Shown: one piece after another, positions 22,494-33,545 of the stretch | How positions within the stretch are numbered: position 1 is the stretch's first letter | How the letters are laid out: each line of letters starts with the position of its first letter | Origin: Haematobia irritans | Taxonomy: Eukaryota; Arthropoda; Insecta; Diptera; Muscidae | Reading direction: 5' to 3' | Length of the DNA stretch: 64,000 nucleotides | NCBI RefSeq assembly: GCF_050003625.1 | Contig: NC_134397.1 | Coordinates: 154,400,691-154,464,690, forward strand | Program-made: the position numbers and the translations under genes | The notes under the pieces: model-generated | What the model saw: only the letters and a program-made list of their open reading frames with translations | Told to the model about the DNA's origin: nothing | Databases searched by the model: none

Positions 22494-23040
22494 TGCACCC
22501 AGCAACGAATTTTTAACTTCTTAATAAATCATTACTTTTAATGTACGATTACATCCAAAAATCCACTTCTAGAGATGGACTTAATTTTCACCAGAAGTTC
22601 TTTTGAGGTGATGTATAAACATTTTTTTTATTTTACTCAGTTTTCGGATATCAAACACAGTAAGGCCAAACAAAATAAATATATTTAAAAAGTGAACTGA
22701 TCCATTTCTCTGAAGACGTGGTGATTAGATATTTGCTAGTAATATTCAAAACACCTTTCGAAGAGATACAAGTATAAAAACTTAATAAAAATTTTATATT
22801 TTAAGGTTTTCTTTTTTTTTTTTTTTTCTTTTATGAAAATACCGAAATACCATCACACATGAAGGACTAATACGAAATGCTGCGGATACTTAAAAATATG
22901 ACTTCTACCCCATGACAAGCCCATGTAAAATGCATTACTTCTGAGTCAACTTTGTACCACTTCTGGATCCAAAAAGAACATTATAATTGCTTTTTTGGTT
23001 ACGCTTTTTTGATGGTGCAATTCATCAAAATGCTTTTGTA
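22494..23040. repeat. Repeat family D, diverged copy
   Basis: Starts CCCAGCAACGAATT. The right end GACAAGCCCATGTAAAATGC, GTACCACTTCTGGATCC, AAAAAGAAC and ACGCTTTTTTGATGG matches the copy at 5706-6265. The middle differs. Confidence 0.45.
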
Positions 23041-23444
23041 AGCTTGTAAACAATAAAATGCACTGTCAGGTTGCTATCATTTTTAACCCGACTTGGAGTT
23101 GGTTGTAATACATACCACCCACACTGTATACTACAGTAAACCATTTAAATAATAGTAAATGTTTGAAGGTAACTGGCATTTTCATTATATTTGTTTTCTC
23201 CTTCTTCCATTTTTCGATTATTTGATCATTTTGATTTACTTATATCATATTTTCGAATCATTTCTTCCTCACCATCCTCGTTCCTTAACATTGCGGAGCC
23301 ACTCCTATACAATGAAAATTACCCATTGTCATGTTAGAAAGTAAATTTATTTTCTTCAAGTAATTGATATACCCCAAAAAAAATTTTTGCTATCCACACT
23401 TGAGTAGAATTTATTCAAACTTTTGAATTTCAATACAGCTGACT
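23041..23444. other. Unique-looking AT-rich DNA
   Basis: No repeat family seen. If the minus-strand exon at 23609-23922 is real, this would be its 3' flank. Confidence 0.4.
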
Positions 23445-23597
23445 TTAGAATTCTTGAAGATGGTTCTTGCTGGTCGTTGCGTATGATTGTTGCTGATGCT
23501 GTACAACAACTTTCTCTCCACAAGCAATCACCAGTTCTATTTTCCGTATGTACATGTGTTGATTCCATAAAATATCCTTTGGTGTGTTAGCTAACAT
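23445..23597 (-). CDS. Small ORF, 50 aa, next to the exon candidate
   Basis: Reads MLANTPKDILWNQHMYIRKI and ends with a Q-rich segment (VQHQQQSYATTSKNHLQEF) at TAA 23445-23447. The frame stays open upstream of the Met for about 13 codons. It could be an alternative last exon of the gene at 23609 or its untranslated region. Weak. Confidence 0.2.
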   Translation of the reverse strand: MLANTPKDILWNQHMYIRKIELVIACGEKVVVQHQQQSYATTSKNHLQEF

Positions 23598-23608
23598 CAA
23601 AGATGGTG

Positions 23609-23922
23609 CTACTGCCACTGAAAAGAGCTTTCTGCATCATTATCCATCATATCATCGTTTGGCTGCTGGTTGATTGGTGTTGTGGTTGAATTCCTTTTAC
23701 CGCATCGCATATACGAAATGATTGTTACAATTGCTCCTTGTTCTCTAGATGCATCCTTTGGCTTTATTATACTGACATTGGATGCTCGCTGACTACTTCG
23801 GGATGTTATGATGATTATTGTGGTGAGGCTTGGGATGGATGTGGTAGTGATGGATGGTGTTACTTGTGAAAATTTTGTTGAAATTTCTAAAAACCGCGTG
23901 TGTTCATGGCAATTTGTTTATA
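23609..23922 (-). CDS. ATG-less coding exon, C-terminal tail of an unknown protein
   Basis: A minus-strand frame without ATG is open for about 100 codons, from a TAA near 23923-23925 to TAG at 23609-23611. The translation has Ser/Thr-rich sequence, then SRSSQRASNVSIIKPKDASR, EQGAIVTIISYMRCGKRNS and an acidic, Gln-containing end (DDMMDNDAESSFQWQ). Possible acceptors are CGGTTTTTAG and TTTTCACAAG around 23885-23905. The surroundings are not repetitive, and the peptide resembles a cytoplasmic tail. It would be the last exon of a minus-strand gene whose other exons lie to the right. No family named. Confidence 0.4.
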
Positions 23923-24334
23923 CTTTCAACAATTTCATAATACAAATTCCTATACTCTTGAATGAATGAGAGTTCATAACCACATACAAACACATGTACA
24001 TTTACTTTCATACATTTGTCTGCTAAAAGATATATCCTTTCAGACAATGCACAATACAGCACATGTATTAATTGAATAACCATAAATATAATATTTCATA
24101 TATGGTACAGTGGTGAACAAAATATGAAAGTCATTTGGAATTAATGAAAGGTGTTAACAAATGGGTACTATTTCCATATTTAGGAAACAACTCAAAAATG
24201 TTGATTCATCTCCTGATGCAAGAGCAGCTTGTTATACTCACCACCAAAGGATATGATAAGAATATTAGAATTTTGCCATTACGTTTGTAACATATAGTTT
24301 TCCGACCATGTTTATTGTTTTTTCCAACTATTTT
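23923..24334. other. Unique-looking AT-rich DNA
   Basis: No gene or repeat recognised. Confidence 0.4.
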
Positions 24335-24455
24335 GACTGTCAATTACTTTTTTCATTGATAATATAATTTCTGTGATAAAGACATTTCAATTAAAAAATT
24401 AATCGGATCAATTAATTTCGTGATTGAATCAGAAAAAAATTTGTGTGTATATGTG
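24335..24455. repeat. AT-rich repeat family G, inverted copy
   Basis: TTTCTGTGATAAAGACATTT, AATTAATTTCGTGATTGAAT and CAGAAAAAAATTTGTGTG are the reverse complement of parts of 2395-2490. Confidence 0.55.
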
Positions 24456-24485
24456 TTTAGAAAGGGAGACCGAGAGAGTATGCTT

Positions 24486-24738
24486 AGACGGAGAAGGAAT
24501 ATGATCAACTCAAACATGTTTCAAGAGCAAAATGTTATTTTTTTATGGTTACCATGTAACATGTTTGTCACTAAAATGTTATTTTCTCGTCAAATATAAC
24601 CTGCTTGCCGAAATCGAATACATGATTTCCGAGAAACTAACATGGCTGCGAAAATCATGTTACATGGTCACCACCCAAAAATAACATTTTGCTCTTGAAA
24701 CATGTTTGAGGTGATCATATTCCTTCTCGGGTGCTGCA
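24486..24738. mobile_element. Palindromic MITE, about 250 bp
   Basis: GAGAAGGAATATGATCA at the left and TGATCATATTCCTTCTC at the right are inverted. The arms extend about 80 bp each (CAAACATGTTTCAAGAGC, AAAATGTTAT, CATGTAACATG). A solo arm lies at 52083-52155. No target duplication could be fixed. Confidence 0.65.
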
Positions 24739-24764
24739 ATTAAAAACATGATAGTAAAAATATA

Positions 24765-24915
24765 TACACAAAATATGTCATTAAGAGTTTTCTTCTACCA
24801 GTTTATGCCTAAGGTAAAACATAATATTTTGTATGGACCTATCCTGAAAATATATTTGTTTGAAGCAGAATGTGTTTGGTAGTATATGTTACAGAAGAGA
24901 TGATTTTTGAGGGTG
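24765..24915. repeat. Repeat family E
   Basis: ATATATACACAAA, TTCTACCAGT, GGTAAAACATAATATTTTG, CTGAAAATATATTTG and GAAGCAGAATGTGTT recur at 58795-58980 and, inverted, at 35345-35530. Confidence 0.55.
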
Positions 24916-24924
24916 TGAACAAAA

Positions 24925-25235
24925 TGCGATTTGTTGAATATATTTGAGGTCAAAAGTTTAAGACAAACGTTAGAATGTATTAAAAGTCATAAATTTTTTT
25001 TTTTTTGGAAAATATCACAAGATTTTTTTAATTCACATCCAAAACACTGAATTCGGATTACACCTTAACAAGTGATGTAAATTCAGTGCAACAGCTGGTG
25101 AAATGGTAGAAATCCGTCTTATGACAAGCCTATGCTAAATTCATTGCTTCTGCGTCAGTTTTGCACCACTTCCCTATGAAAAAAAACATTTTCACTACTT
25201 TTTTGGCGACGCTTTTTGTTGCTGGACTGCTAAAT
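24925..25235. repeat. Repeat family D, right part
   Basis: ATTTGAGGTCAAAAGTTTAA, AAATATCACAAGATTTTTTT, AATTCAGTGCAACAGC and TTTTGCACCACTTCC match 5970-6260. Ends near GCTTTTTGTTGCTGG. Confidence 0.6.
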
Positions 25236-25794
25236 TAGAAAATGTTTTATAAATATCTATTTAAATTATATGTTCATAATATTTTGACCGGTACTATACA
25301 TTTCAATTTATGTGTGCCCATCACCTGTAGTTAACGCTTCCGACATACTGAGGACCTTAGGCCATAATCATTTTACTTCATAGAAACTCATATATTTACT
25401 TTCAACAATATATCAACATGAAAATGAAGCCTTCTGAGGTTCCATTAGAAAAATGCATAGGTAATTAAAAATGGCTTAAGCTAAATATGGCTTGAATATA
25501 TTGTAGGATTCCTGAATTCCTTGTTATAAAATGTATATATAATATTTTGCATTCGCTAAGAATATGCTACAGTTATGACAACTATATATTTGATTCTACA
25601 TCAATGATATGTACACGCAAAAAAATAATTCGTTCCTCCCAAATGAAATTTTAGACAAACAAAGTTCGTTTCTCATTTGCTTTTCGCTGTAAGGAAGTGT
25701 ATTTGGAAGAAAAGTATATACTTTTTGTGATAAACGTGTAATCTTTTCCAAAATGTAAAAGCAATTTCATAAGGACTAACTCAAAAAAAAAAAA
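25236..25794. other. Unique-looking AT-rich DNA
   Basis: No gene or repeat recognised. A poly-A run abuts the following HINE head. Confidence 0.4.
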
Positions 25795-27735
25795 ACAAGT
25801 ATATAAGTTCGGCCAGGCCGAAGCTTATTTACCCTCCACCATGGATTGCGTAGAAACTTCTACTGAAGACTGTCATCCACAATCGAATTACTTGGGTTGC
25901 GGTATGACAAGGTATCTTAAAACTTCCTAATACCGTAATATATACCACGTAGTCCATACGAGGTATATATTAAACTTAAAATGGCCGATTAAATACGTAT
26001 ATAATTAAGTTTGACAAAATTTTCTATAGAAATAAAATTTTGACAACATTTTCTATAGAAGTCAAATTTGGACAAAATTTTCTATAGAAATAAGATTTTA
26101 ACAAAATTTTAAATAGAAATAACATTTTGAAAAAATTTTCTATAGAAATAAAATTTTTACAAAATTTTCAAAAGATTTAAAATTTTGACAACATTCTCTA
26201 TAGAATTAAAATTTTGGCAACATTTTCTACAGAAATAAAATTTTGCCAAAATTTTCTATAGAAATAAAATTTGACAACATTTTCTATAGGAATAAAATTT
26301 CGACAAAATTTTCTATAGAAATAAAATTTTGCCAAAATTTTCTATAGAAATACAATTTTGCTAGATTATGTTTGCTCGAGTGGCAAGCATGATTATGACC
26401 CGATAGGGACCAATTTTTGTGTGATTGGGGATCGGCTATATATAACTATAGATCGATATGGACCAATTTTGGCATGGTTATTAGCGGCCATATATTAACA
26501 CCACATTGCAAATTTCAACAGGATCGGATGAATTTTGCTCGTCCAAGTGGCTCCGGAGTTCAAATCTGGGGATCGGTTTATATAGGGGCTATATAAAATT
26601 ATGGACTGATATGGACCAATTTTTGAATGGTTCTTAGAGACTATATACTAATACCATGTACCAAATTTCAGCCGGATCGGATGAAATTTGCTTCTCTTAG
26701 AGGATCCGCAAACCAAATCTGGGAATCGGTTTATATGGGGGCTATATATAATTATAGACCTATATGGATCAATTTTTGCATGGTTGTGAGAGACCATATA
26801 CTAACACCACGTACCAAATTTCAACCGGATCGGATGAATTTTGCTCCTCTAAGAGGCTCCGGAGTTCAAATCTGGGGATCGGTTTATATGTGGGCTATAT
26901 ATAATTATGGACCGATATGGACCAATTTTTGCATGGTTGTTAGAGACCATATACTAATACCGTGTACCAAATTTCAGCCGTATTGGGTGAAGTTTGCTTC
27001 TCTTTGAGGCTCCGCAAGCCAAATCTGGGGATCGGTTTATATGGGGGCTATTTATAATTATGGGCCGATGTGGACCAATTTTTGCATGGTTGTTAGAGAC
27101 CATATACCAACACCATGTACCAAATTTCAGCCGGATCGGATGAAATTTGCTTCTCTTTGAGGCTCCGCAAGCCAAATCTGGGGGTCCAATTATGGGGGCT
27201 ATACGTAAAAGTGAACCGATAAGGACTAATTTTTGCATGGTTGTTAAAGACCATATACTAACACCAGCCTAATCGGATGAAATTTGCTTCTTTTAGAGCA
27301 ATCGCAAGCCAAATTTGGGGGTCCGTTTATATGGGGGCTGTACGTAAAAGTGGACCGATATGGACCAATTTTTGCATGGTTGTTAGAGACCGTATACTAA
27401 CACCATGTACCAAATTTCACCCGGATCGGATGAAATTTGCTTCTCTTAGAACAATCGCAAGCCAAATTTGGGGGTCCGTTTATATGGGGGCTATACCATC
27501 CGACCTACATCAATAACAACTACTTGTGCCAAGTTTCAAGTCGATAGCTTGTTTCGTTCGGAAGTTAGCGTGATTTCAACAGAAGGACGGACGGACGGAC
27601 ATGCTCAGATCGACTCAGAATTTCACCACGACCCAGAATATATATACTTTATGGGTTCTTAGAGCAATATTTCGATGTGTTACAAACGGAATGACAAAGT
27701 TAATAAACCCCCCATCCTATGGTGGAGGGTATAAA
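25795..27735 (+). mobile_element. HINE-A, complete
   Basis: The head (with a small deletion that removes GGCCGT) is followed by minisatellite (about 26010-26365), a joint, and eight to nine 153-bp units of two subtypes. One subtype reads GGATGAATTTTGCTCCTC, the other GGATGAAATTTGCTTCTC. The tail has a short (GGAC)3 and the hairpin CATCCTATGGTGGAGGG. Confidence 0.8.
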
Positions 27736-27869
27736 AACATTGTTTTCTTGCTAATTGCATTTTCCCTCACATCCATGAGGTTTTTTAGTTCTTAACACAT
27801 TGTCCTGTAATACCAACAATGTAGAAGAAATTATACGATTTTATAAATTTTTTAAATTTTTTTACCTTT

Positions 27870-28470
27870 CGCCTGAACGGAGAATCGAACCGCAGACCAT
27901 GCACTTTGTAAGCCAACACACTAACCACTGAGCTATGTACCTGTTATGGTCATCAATAGATAATTATCCATATAAGTTATATTTATATAGCATAGCTTGC
28001 GGCGCCCACGAACCGAATAAAACAAAAACAAACAAAGTTTATTTAACAGAAAAAAACATTTAGTTTGGCACCGTGGATCAGTGGTTGCTACGTCCGACTT
28101 GCATGCCAAGGGTCGCAGGTTCGATCCCTGCTTCGACCAAAGTTTTTTTTTTACATATATTCCAGATATGTTCCGAAGATTCCGAAAAAAGTGTTCAACA
28201 TTACATTGTAATGTATATTAAATTTTGAACTGTAAAATGAGTCTTATTAAAGACCTAAAATCAGAAAAGAACAGTGTTTGATATAAACGAAATGGACTGT
28301 GTTGTTGTTTCAAAAATAACTTTTTTTATTGAAAAAATAAAAATTTTGTAACAAACGATTTTTTTGGTGATAAAAGTTCAAAATTTTCGAAGCAATTCAA
28401 AAAACTCTAACAAAAGAAAAACGTTTTCCGTACACGTTTTCCAAACGTTTTTTTCTTTGCGTGCATACAG
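27870..28470. repeat. Repeat family H with two tRNA-like segments
   Basis: Homologous to 54790-55630 (shared TTTGTAAG...ACTCAGCCATG, ATGTTCC, GTCTTATT.AAGAC, GTAACAAA, TTTTCCAAA, TTCTTTGCGT). At 27870-27942 a minus-strand tRNA-like sequence has the B-box GGTTCGATTCTCC. At 28066-28139 a plus-strand one is present. Ends with TTCTTTGCGTGCATAC. Probably a composite SINE or MITE. Confidence 0.5.
28066..28139 (+). other. tRNA-like SINE head, not a tRNA gene
   Basis: 74 nt with an A-box-like GTGGATCAGTGG, a perfect T-arm (GCAGG, TTCGATC, CCTGC) and a following T-run (28144-28152) that could stop RNA polymerase III. The acceptor ends pair for only three positions (TGG/CCA), so it is not a functional tRNA. 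Confidence 0.55.
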
Positions 28471-29295
28471 AACAAAAAACGACGCCATAGGTAAATAAAC
28501 CACAATTTCTTATAAGCTATTGTCCTTATACATGATGCATGGTGTAGAATACCTCTGATTCAGCCGAGTAGTAGTTTCGCTAAAAGTTCTTTCTTTTCAC
28601 TTGATTTTTTTAATATTTACCATAAAACAACATCTTTGTTATAGCAATAGACTATTGCATTGATTTTTTTCATACACAAAATATTAAAGCATATCATTTT
28701 TGTTTAAATTTAAAACGGTCTATATAAGATTCCTTTATGCACGCTAAATTTCACAGAACATACATACATTTGTTAGAGGCAATATGTGATGGTGGTATTT
28801 GGATGCATGTATGAGTAAGTGTTTCATGTAATTGAAATTGTTTTAATTGAATTCTCTCAGTTACGGCCAAAGGCAATTTTTAAGCTAAACAATATCATTG
28901 GAAAATTGTTGAACGAACATTTTAAAAATTCCCATTCTAATGAAAATGTTTGTAAATTCATCTTTTTTGTGTAGAAAAATATAATTTATATTTAATGTTT
29001 TAAAAGATTTAAAAAAAGAACTTCAATACGTAAGATTGAAAATTTGTTGAACTTGTTTGAATATTTCTTGGCATGGTCTTTAACATTTTGGGAAAACCTA
29101 AATTCACCAAACGTGATAACATGTTGGGTTATGTTCAATTCAATAATTGGAAAAAAAACAATCGTTTTACCAAACACATCTTTCTACATTCTTTCCTTCG
29201 AAATGAAATTATAGATCAGCGAAGATTGCTATTAATGATAAAGTTTTCTTCTTATAAGCACACAAACATTTGTTTATTATACCCGCTTCCACATT
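28471..29295. other. Unique-looking AT-rich DNA
   Basis: No gene or repeat family recognised. A 61-codon and a 112-codon ORF overlap on opposite strands near 29000-29400 and have no features. Confidence 0.4.
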
Positions 29296-29667
29296 CAATT
29301 AATTATTTTTTTGTGTGCACATCGGATAAAATTCCAGGTAAATGGGATACAAATTATGGTATCTTGGAGCCAAAGAAGTATAATAGGGATATCGGTCTAT
29401 ATGGAGTCTAAACGATAACATCGACCGATGCAGTCCACATTCGGCACACCTATTTATGGACCAAAAGTACCTCATGCATTTCATGCAAATCAGATAAAAC
29501 TTGCGTCAGCATCTAGACTGCTCAAGACCACAAATAGGGAGTTTATATGGTCCGGCATAGTCCATCTCCGAAAATGACTTGTGTAAACTTTCCGCCCGAT
29601 AGGTTTATTATTGGAGGCTGTATTTCGATGTTTCACAAGCGGATTGACAAACTTAATATGCTCCATC
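29296..29667 (+). mobile_element. HINE-B relic
   Basis: TCGGTCTATATGGAGTCTAA, CATTCGGCACACCTATTTAT, GTATTTCGATG and GCGGATTGACAAACTTAA match HINE-B at 9240-9660. Microsatellite and hairpin are lost. Confidence 0.6.
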
Positions 29668-30107
29668 ACACGGTTGCCATTCGAGACCAAAATAATGTAC
29701 CAAGATTTGGGGAAAATTTTACTAAAAAATTACTAAACAAAACATTCCTATTTTGCAAAATTTCGAAATCGAAAATTTTGTCAAAACTTTTTGTCTGTAA
29801 CAATTTTTATCAAAATTTTATTTCTATAGAAAATTTTGTCAACATTTTATTTGTATAGAAAATTTTGTCAAAATTTTATTTCTACAGAAATTTTTGTCAA
29901 AATTTTATTTCTACAGGAAATTTTGTTAAAATTCTATTTTTATGGAAATTTTTTAAATAATTTATTTCTATAGAAAATTTTGTCAAAATTTTATTTCCAT
30001 AGAAAATTTTGTCAAAATTTTATTTTTATAGGAAATGTCAAAATTTTATTTCTGTAGTAAATTCTGTCAAAATGTTATATCTATAGAAATGTTTGTCAAA
30101 ATTTTAT
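29668..30107 (-). repeat. 29-bp minisatellite block with GGTTGCC joint
   Basis: GGTTGCCATTCGAGACCAAA at 29669 starts about 13 units of the minisatellite. It is the inner part of a HINE-A or stand-alone element, cut at 30108 by the next HINE tail. Confidence 0.7.
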
Positions 30108-32336
30108 TATACCCTCCACCACAGGTAACACGTCGAAATATTGCTCTCAGACCCCATAAAGTACTATATTCTGTCCGTCCGTCCGTCTCACATTGGGGTT
30201 TTTGATACCAAAAATGGGAATTAATTGAAAAATTAAATTTAGGAGAACCGAAAAAAATTTTATAGTCGGTAAAAGTACACAAAATTCCACATCACTAGCG
30301 CAAAAATTGTGTCTTTGACAAGTACCGTTGTGTCACTATATGTTTGTCAGTTTGAAGTTGGAGTTATTTTACGTTTTCCTTGCGTGCGATATAAATGTAA
30401 ATTATTTGTGTCTTAAAAATTAGTTTTGAATGTTTTCTAAAGTGATAATTAAAAAAATAATAATGGAATCCTCAGGTTAATAAGATTATTTTTGTGTTTT
30501 TTGTTTTTATGTGTGACTTGTGTTATTATTTGCAATTTAGTTTCGCTCGTAAGTCTTTAAATTAGAGGATTTCGAGAAATATGTCGACAAATAGTTGTGA
30601 ATAAAGCCAAATTAAGTAAACAAGTTTTTTTTTTTTCTAAAACAAATTCTTTTGAAAGCATAGATGAAAAAGTTGTCTGCACTTTTTTGCACATTTTGAA
30701 ATTAAATGGAAATACATTTTTCAACCCCTGGTACTATATGTCGCCAACTGTGCACAAATATTTATTACATGGAGCAGAAATAATTAACCACGCTTTACTT
30801 CCAATTGGACAGTTGTCGGAAGAAGCGCAAGAAGCTCGAAACAAAGATTTTAAAAATTTTAGAGAGCATTTTTCGCGAAAATGTTCCAGGGGAAAGTCAA
30901 ATGAAGACATGTTTAAAAGACTGTTAATTACTTCGGATCCAGTTATATCAGAAATGAGAAAATTAAAAGAGAAGAAACCCCACAATTTGCCTATGGAAGC
31001 AATTCAAATGTTGATATTTGAGTCAAATCTTGTTGGTGATCAAAATGCCAGTGTTGATGATAATGATACATATAGTAATTTTACTGATGATGATGATGGT
31101 GAGGATGGTGATGATAATCATTGTTAAGAATCAGATCAAAAAGCAGATATTCATTCTCTTTTTTTTTTTGTTGCAAATTAACTAATGGAAAACAAATAAA
31201 ATGTGGACTAAAAAATATTTAAAATTTGATTGGTTTTATGTCTTTTACGTATAGCCCCCATATAAACGGAACCACAGATTTGGCTTGCGAAGCCTCTAAT
31301 AGAAGCATATTTCATCTGATCTGGCTCAAATTTGGTACATGGTATTGGTATATGGTCTTTAACAACCATGCAAATATTGGTCCACATCGGTCCATAATTA
31401 TATATATAGCCCCCATATAAACCAATCCAAAGATTTGGCGTGCGGAGCCTCTAAGAGAAACAAATTTCATATTATCCGGCTGAAATTTGGAACATGGTGT
31501 TGGTATATGGTCTCTAACAACCGTGCAAAAATTGGCTCACATCGGTCCATAATTATATATATCCCCCATATAAACCGATCCTCAGATTTGGCTTGCGGAG
31601 CCTCTGGGAGGAGCAAAATTCATCCAATCCGGTTGAAATTTGGTACGTGGTGTGAGTATATGACCTTTAACAACCATACCAGAATTGGTCCATATCGGTC
31701 CATAATTATTTATAGCCCATATATAAACCGATCTCCAGATTTGACCTCCGGAGCCTCTTGGAGGAGCAAAATTCATCCGATCAGGTTGAAATTTGGTACA
31801 TTTCTCTAGTGTATGGCCGATAACAACCATTTTATATTTCTATAGAAATTTTTTTCAAAATTTTATTTATTTTTTCTTTTTTTATATTAAAATTTTATTT
31901 CTATAGAAAATTTATGAAGCATTTCATAGTTGGAGAGGAATATTTTGCAAGATCTTCCAAATTATTAAGAATTCTACCAATCTACCAAACAGTAAAATCT
32001 GCCATTTTTGGTAGACTCGTGTTCATATAAAACGACCCCCATATTTCAATTTTGGCTCTATAATTACCGCACAAAAGTTAATATCGGTTCGTAATTATTT
32101 CTTCCCTATATATGCCGGTCGTATTTTATCGACCTTTCTTTTGTTAAATGTATATCCCACCTGGACAAGCTTACAATTTAGAAGATTATGTTAAGAAGTT
32201 TTAAGATGCATTGCCATCGATCGCAACCCAAGTAATTTAATTGTGGATGACCATCTTTAGTAGACGTTTCTACGCAATCCATGGTGGAGGGTACATAAGA
32301 TTCGGCCTGGCTGAAGTTACGGCTGTATATACTTGT
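30108..32336 (-). mobile_element. HINE-A carrying a 1-kb gene-bearing insert
   Basis: The tail starts at 30108 and contains the CCCATAAAGTA block and a short GTCC run. At 30189 it switches to unrelated sequence until 31243, then resumes at CTTTTACGTATAGCCCCC with four units, a short minisatellite, and a head ending ACTTGT at 32336. About 120 bp of tail are missing at the insert. GTCT occurs at both junctions (30185-30188, 31240-31243). Confidence 0.75.
30463..31127 (+). CDS. Spliced small gene inside a HINE, C-terminal-type fragment with acidic tail
   Basis: Proposed exon 1 is 30463-30475 (ATGGAATCCTCAG). The intron is 30476-30663 (GTTAAT donor; poly-T tract and CATAG acceptor). Exon 2 runs 30664-31127 and ends TAA. 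Phases match, giving MESSD then EKVVCTFLHILKLNG. Exon 2 alone is open from 30597. The conserved-looking core is SPTVHKYLLHGAEIINHALL, PIGQLSEEAQEARNKDFKNF, REHFSRKCSRGKSNEDMF. The end is Asp-rich. AATAAA at 31195-31200 lies just before the HINE resumes. The core resembles, from memory, C-terminal parts of long uncharacterised, probably transposon-encoded insect proteins. Function unknown. Confidence 0.4.
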
Positions 32337-33545
32337 TTCTATAGAAAAATTTGTCGAAATTTTATTTCTATTGAAAATTTTGTCAAAGATTTATTTTTAT
32401 AGAAATTTTTGTCAAAATTTTATTTTTATAGAAAATTTTATTTCTATTGAAAATTTTGTCAAAAATTTATTTTTATAGAAAATTTTGTCAAAATTTTATT
32501 TTTTTAGAAAATTTTGTCAAAATTTTATTTCTATAGCAAATTTTTATAGAAAATTTTGTCAAAATTTTATTTCTATAGAAAATTTTGTCAAAATTTTATT
32601 TTTATAAAAAAACTTTGTCAAAATTTTATTTCTATAGAAAATTTTGTCAAAAATTTTTATCTATAGAAATTTTTGTCAAGATTTTATATCTATAGAAAAT
32701 TTTGTCAGTATTTTATTTCTATAGAACATTTTGTCAAAATTTTATTTCTATAGAAAATTTTGCCAAACTTTATTTCTATAGAAAATTTGTGAGGTATGTT
32801 ACCTCTTATTTGGAGAGGAATAATTTCCAAAATCTACCAAGACATCAAGAATTCTACCAATCTACCAAACATTAAAAAATCTACAATTTTTGTTATAATT
32901 CTACCAAAAACATTCTAGATGATTTTATCAATAAGTAATTTACAAAAAAAATAATAGTAAAATTTTAGCTCTGGTTGTGTTATGGCTGCGGTAAACATAC
33001 CGCAAATTCTTGTTATACCTGATGCATGGTGTAAAAACCTATGATTTTATCTATAGAAATTTTGGTCAAAATTTAATTTTTATAGAAAATATTGTCAAAA
33101 TTTTATTTCTATAGAAAATTTTGTCAAAATTTTATTTCTATAGAAAATTTTGTCAAAAATTTATTTTTATAGAAAGTTTTTGTCAAAATTTTATTTCTAT
33201 AGAAAATTTTGCCAAAATTTTATTTTTGTAAATAATTTTGTCAAGATTTTATTTTTATAGAAAATTTTGTCAAAATTTTATTTATATAGAAAATTTTATC
33301 AAAATTGTTTATCTATAGAAAATTCTATCAATATTTTTTATCTATAGAAATTTTTGTCAAGATTTATATCTATAGAAAATTTTGTCAAAATTTTATTTCT
33401 ATATAAAATTTGTGAGGTACATCTTATTTGGAGAGGAATAATTTCCAACATCTACCAAAACATCAAGAATTCTACCAATCTACCAAACAGTTAAAAATCT
33501 ACCTTTTTGGGTAGAATTGTTACAACTGTGGCAATCCGGTCTAGA
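32337..33545 (-). repeat. Two minisatellite blocks with unit-array ends
   Basis: Blocks at 32338-32790 and 33045-33410 each end in GTGAGGTA, ATTTGGAGAGGAATAATTTCC and a run of ACCAATCTACCAAAC, as at 42490-42610. The second finishes GGTAGAATTG...GTGGCAA. A block was evidently duplicated with its right end. Confidence 0.7.

Noticed and set aside
28066..28139. tRNA gene
   Set aside because: The T-arm is perfect, but the acceptor stem does not pair and the segment lies in a repeat.
29333..29341. Second recursive splice site (CCAG/GTAAAT)
   Set aside because: It lies in a HINE-B relic, where the consensus reads TTCAGGCAAAT, and has no pyrimidine tract.
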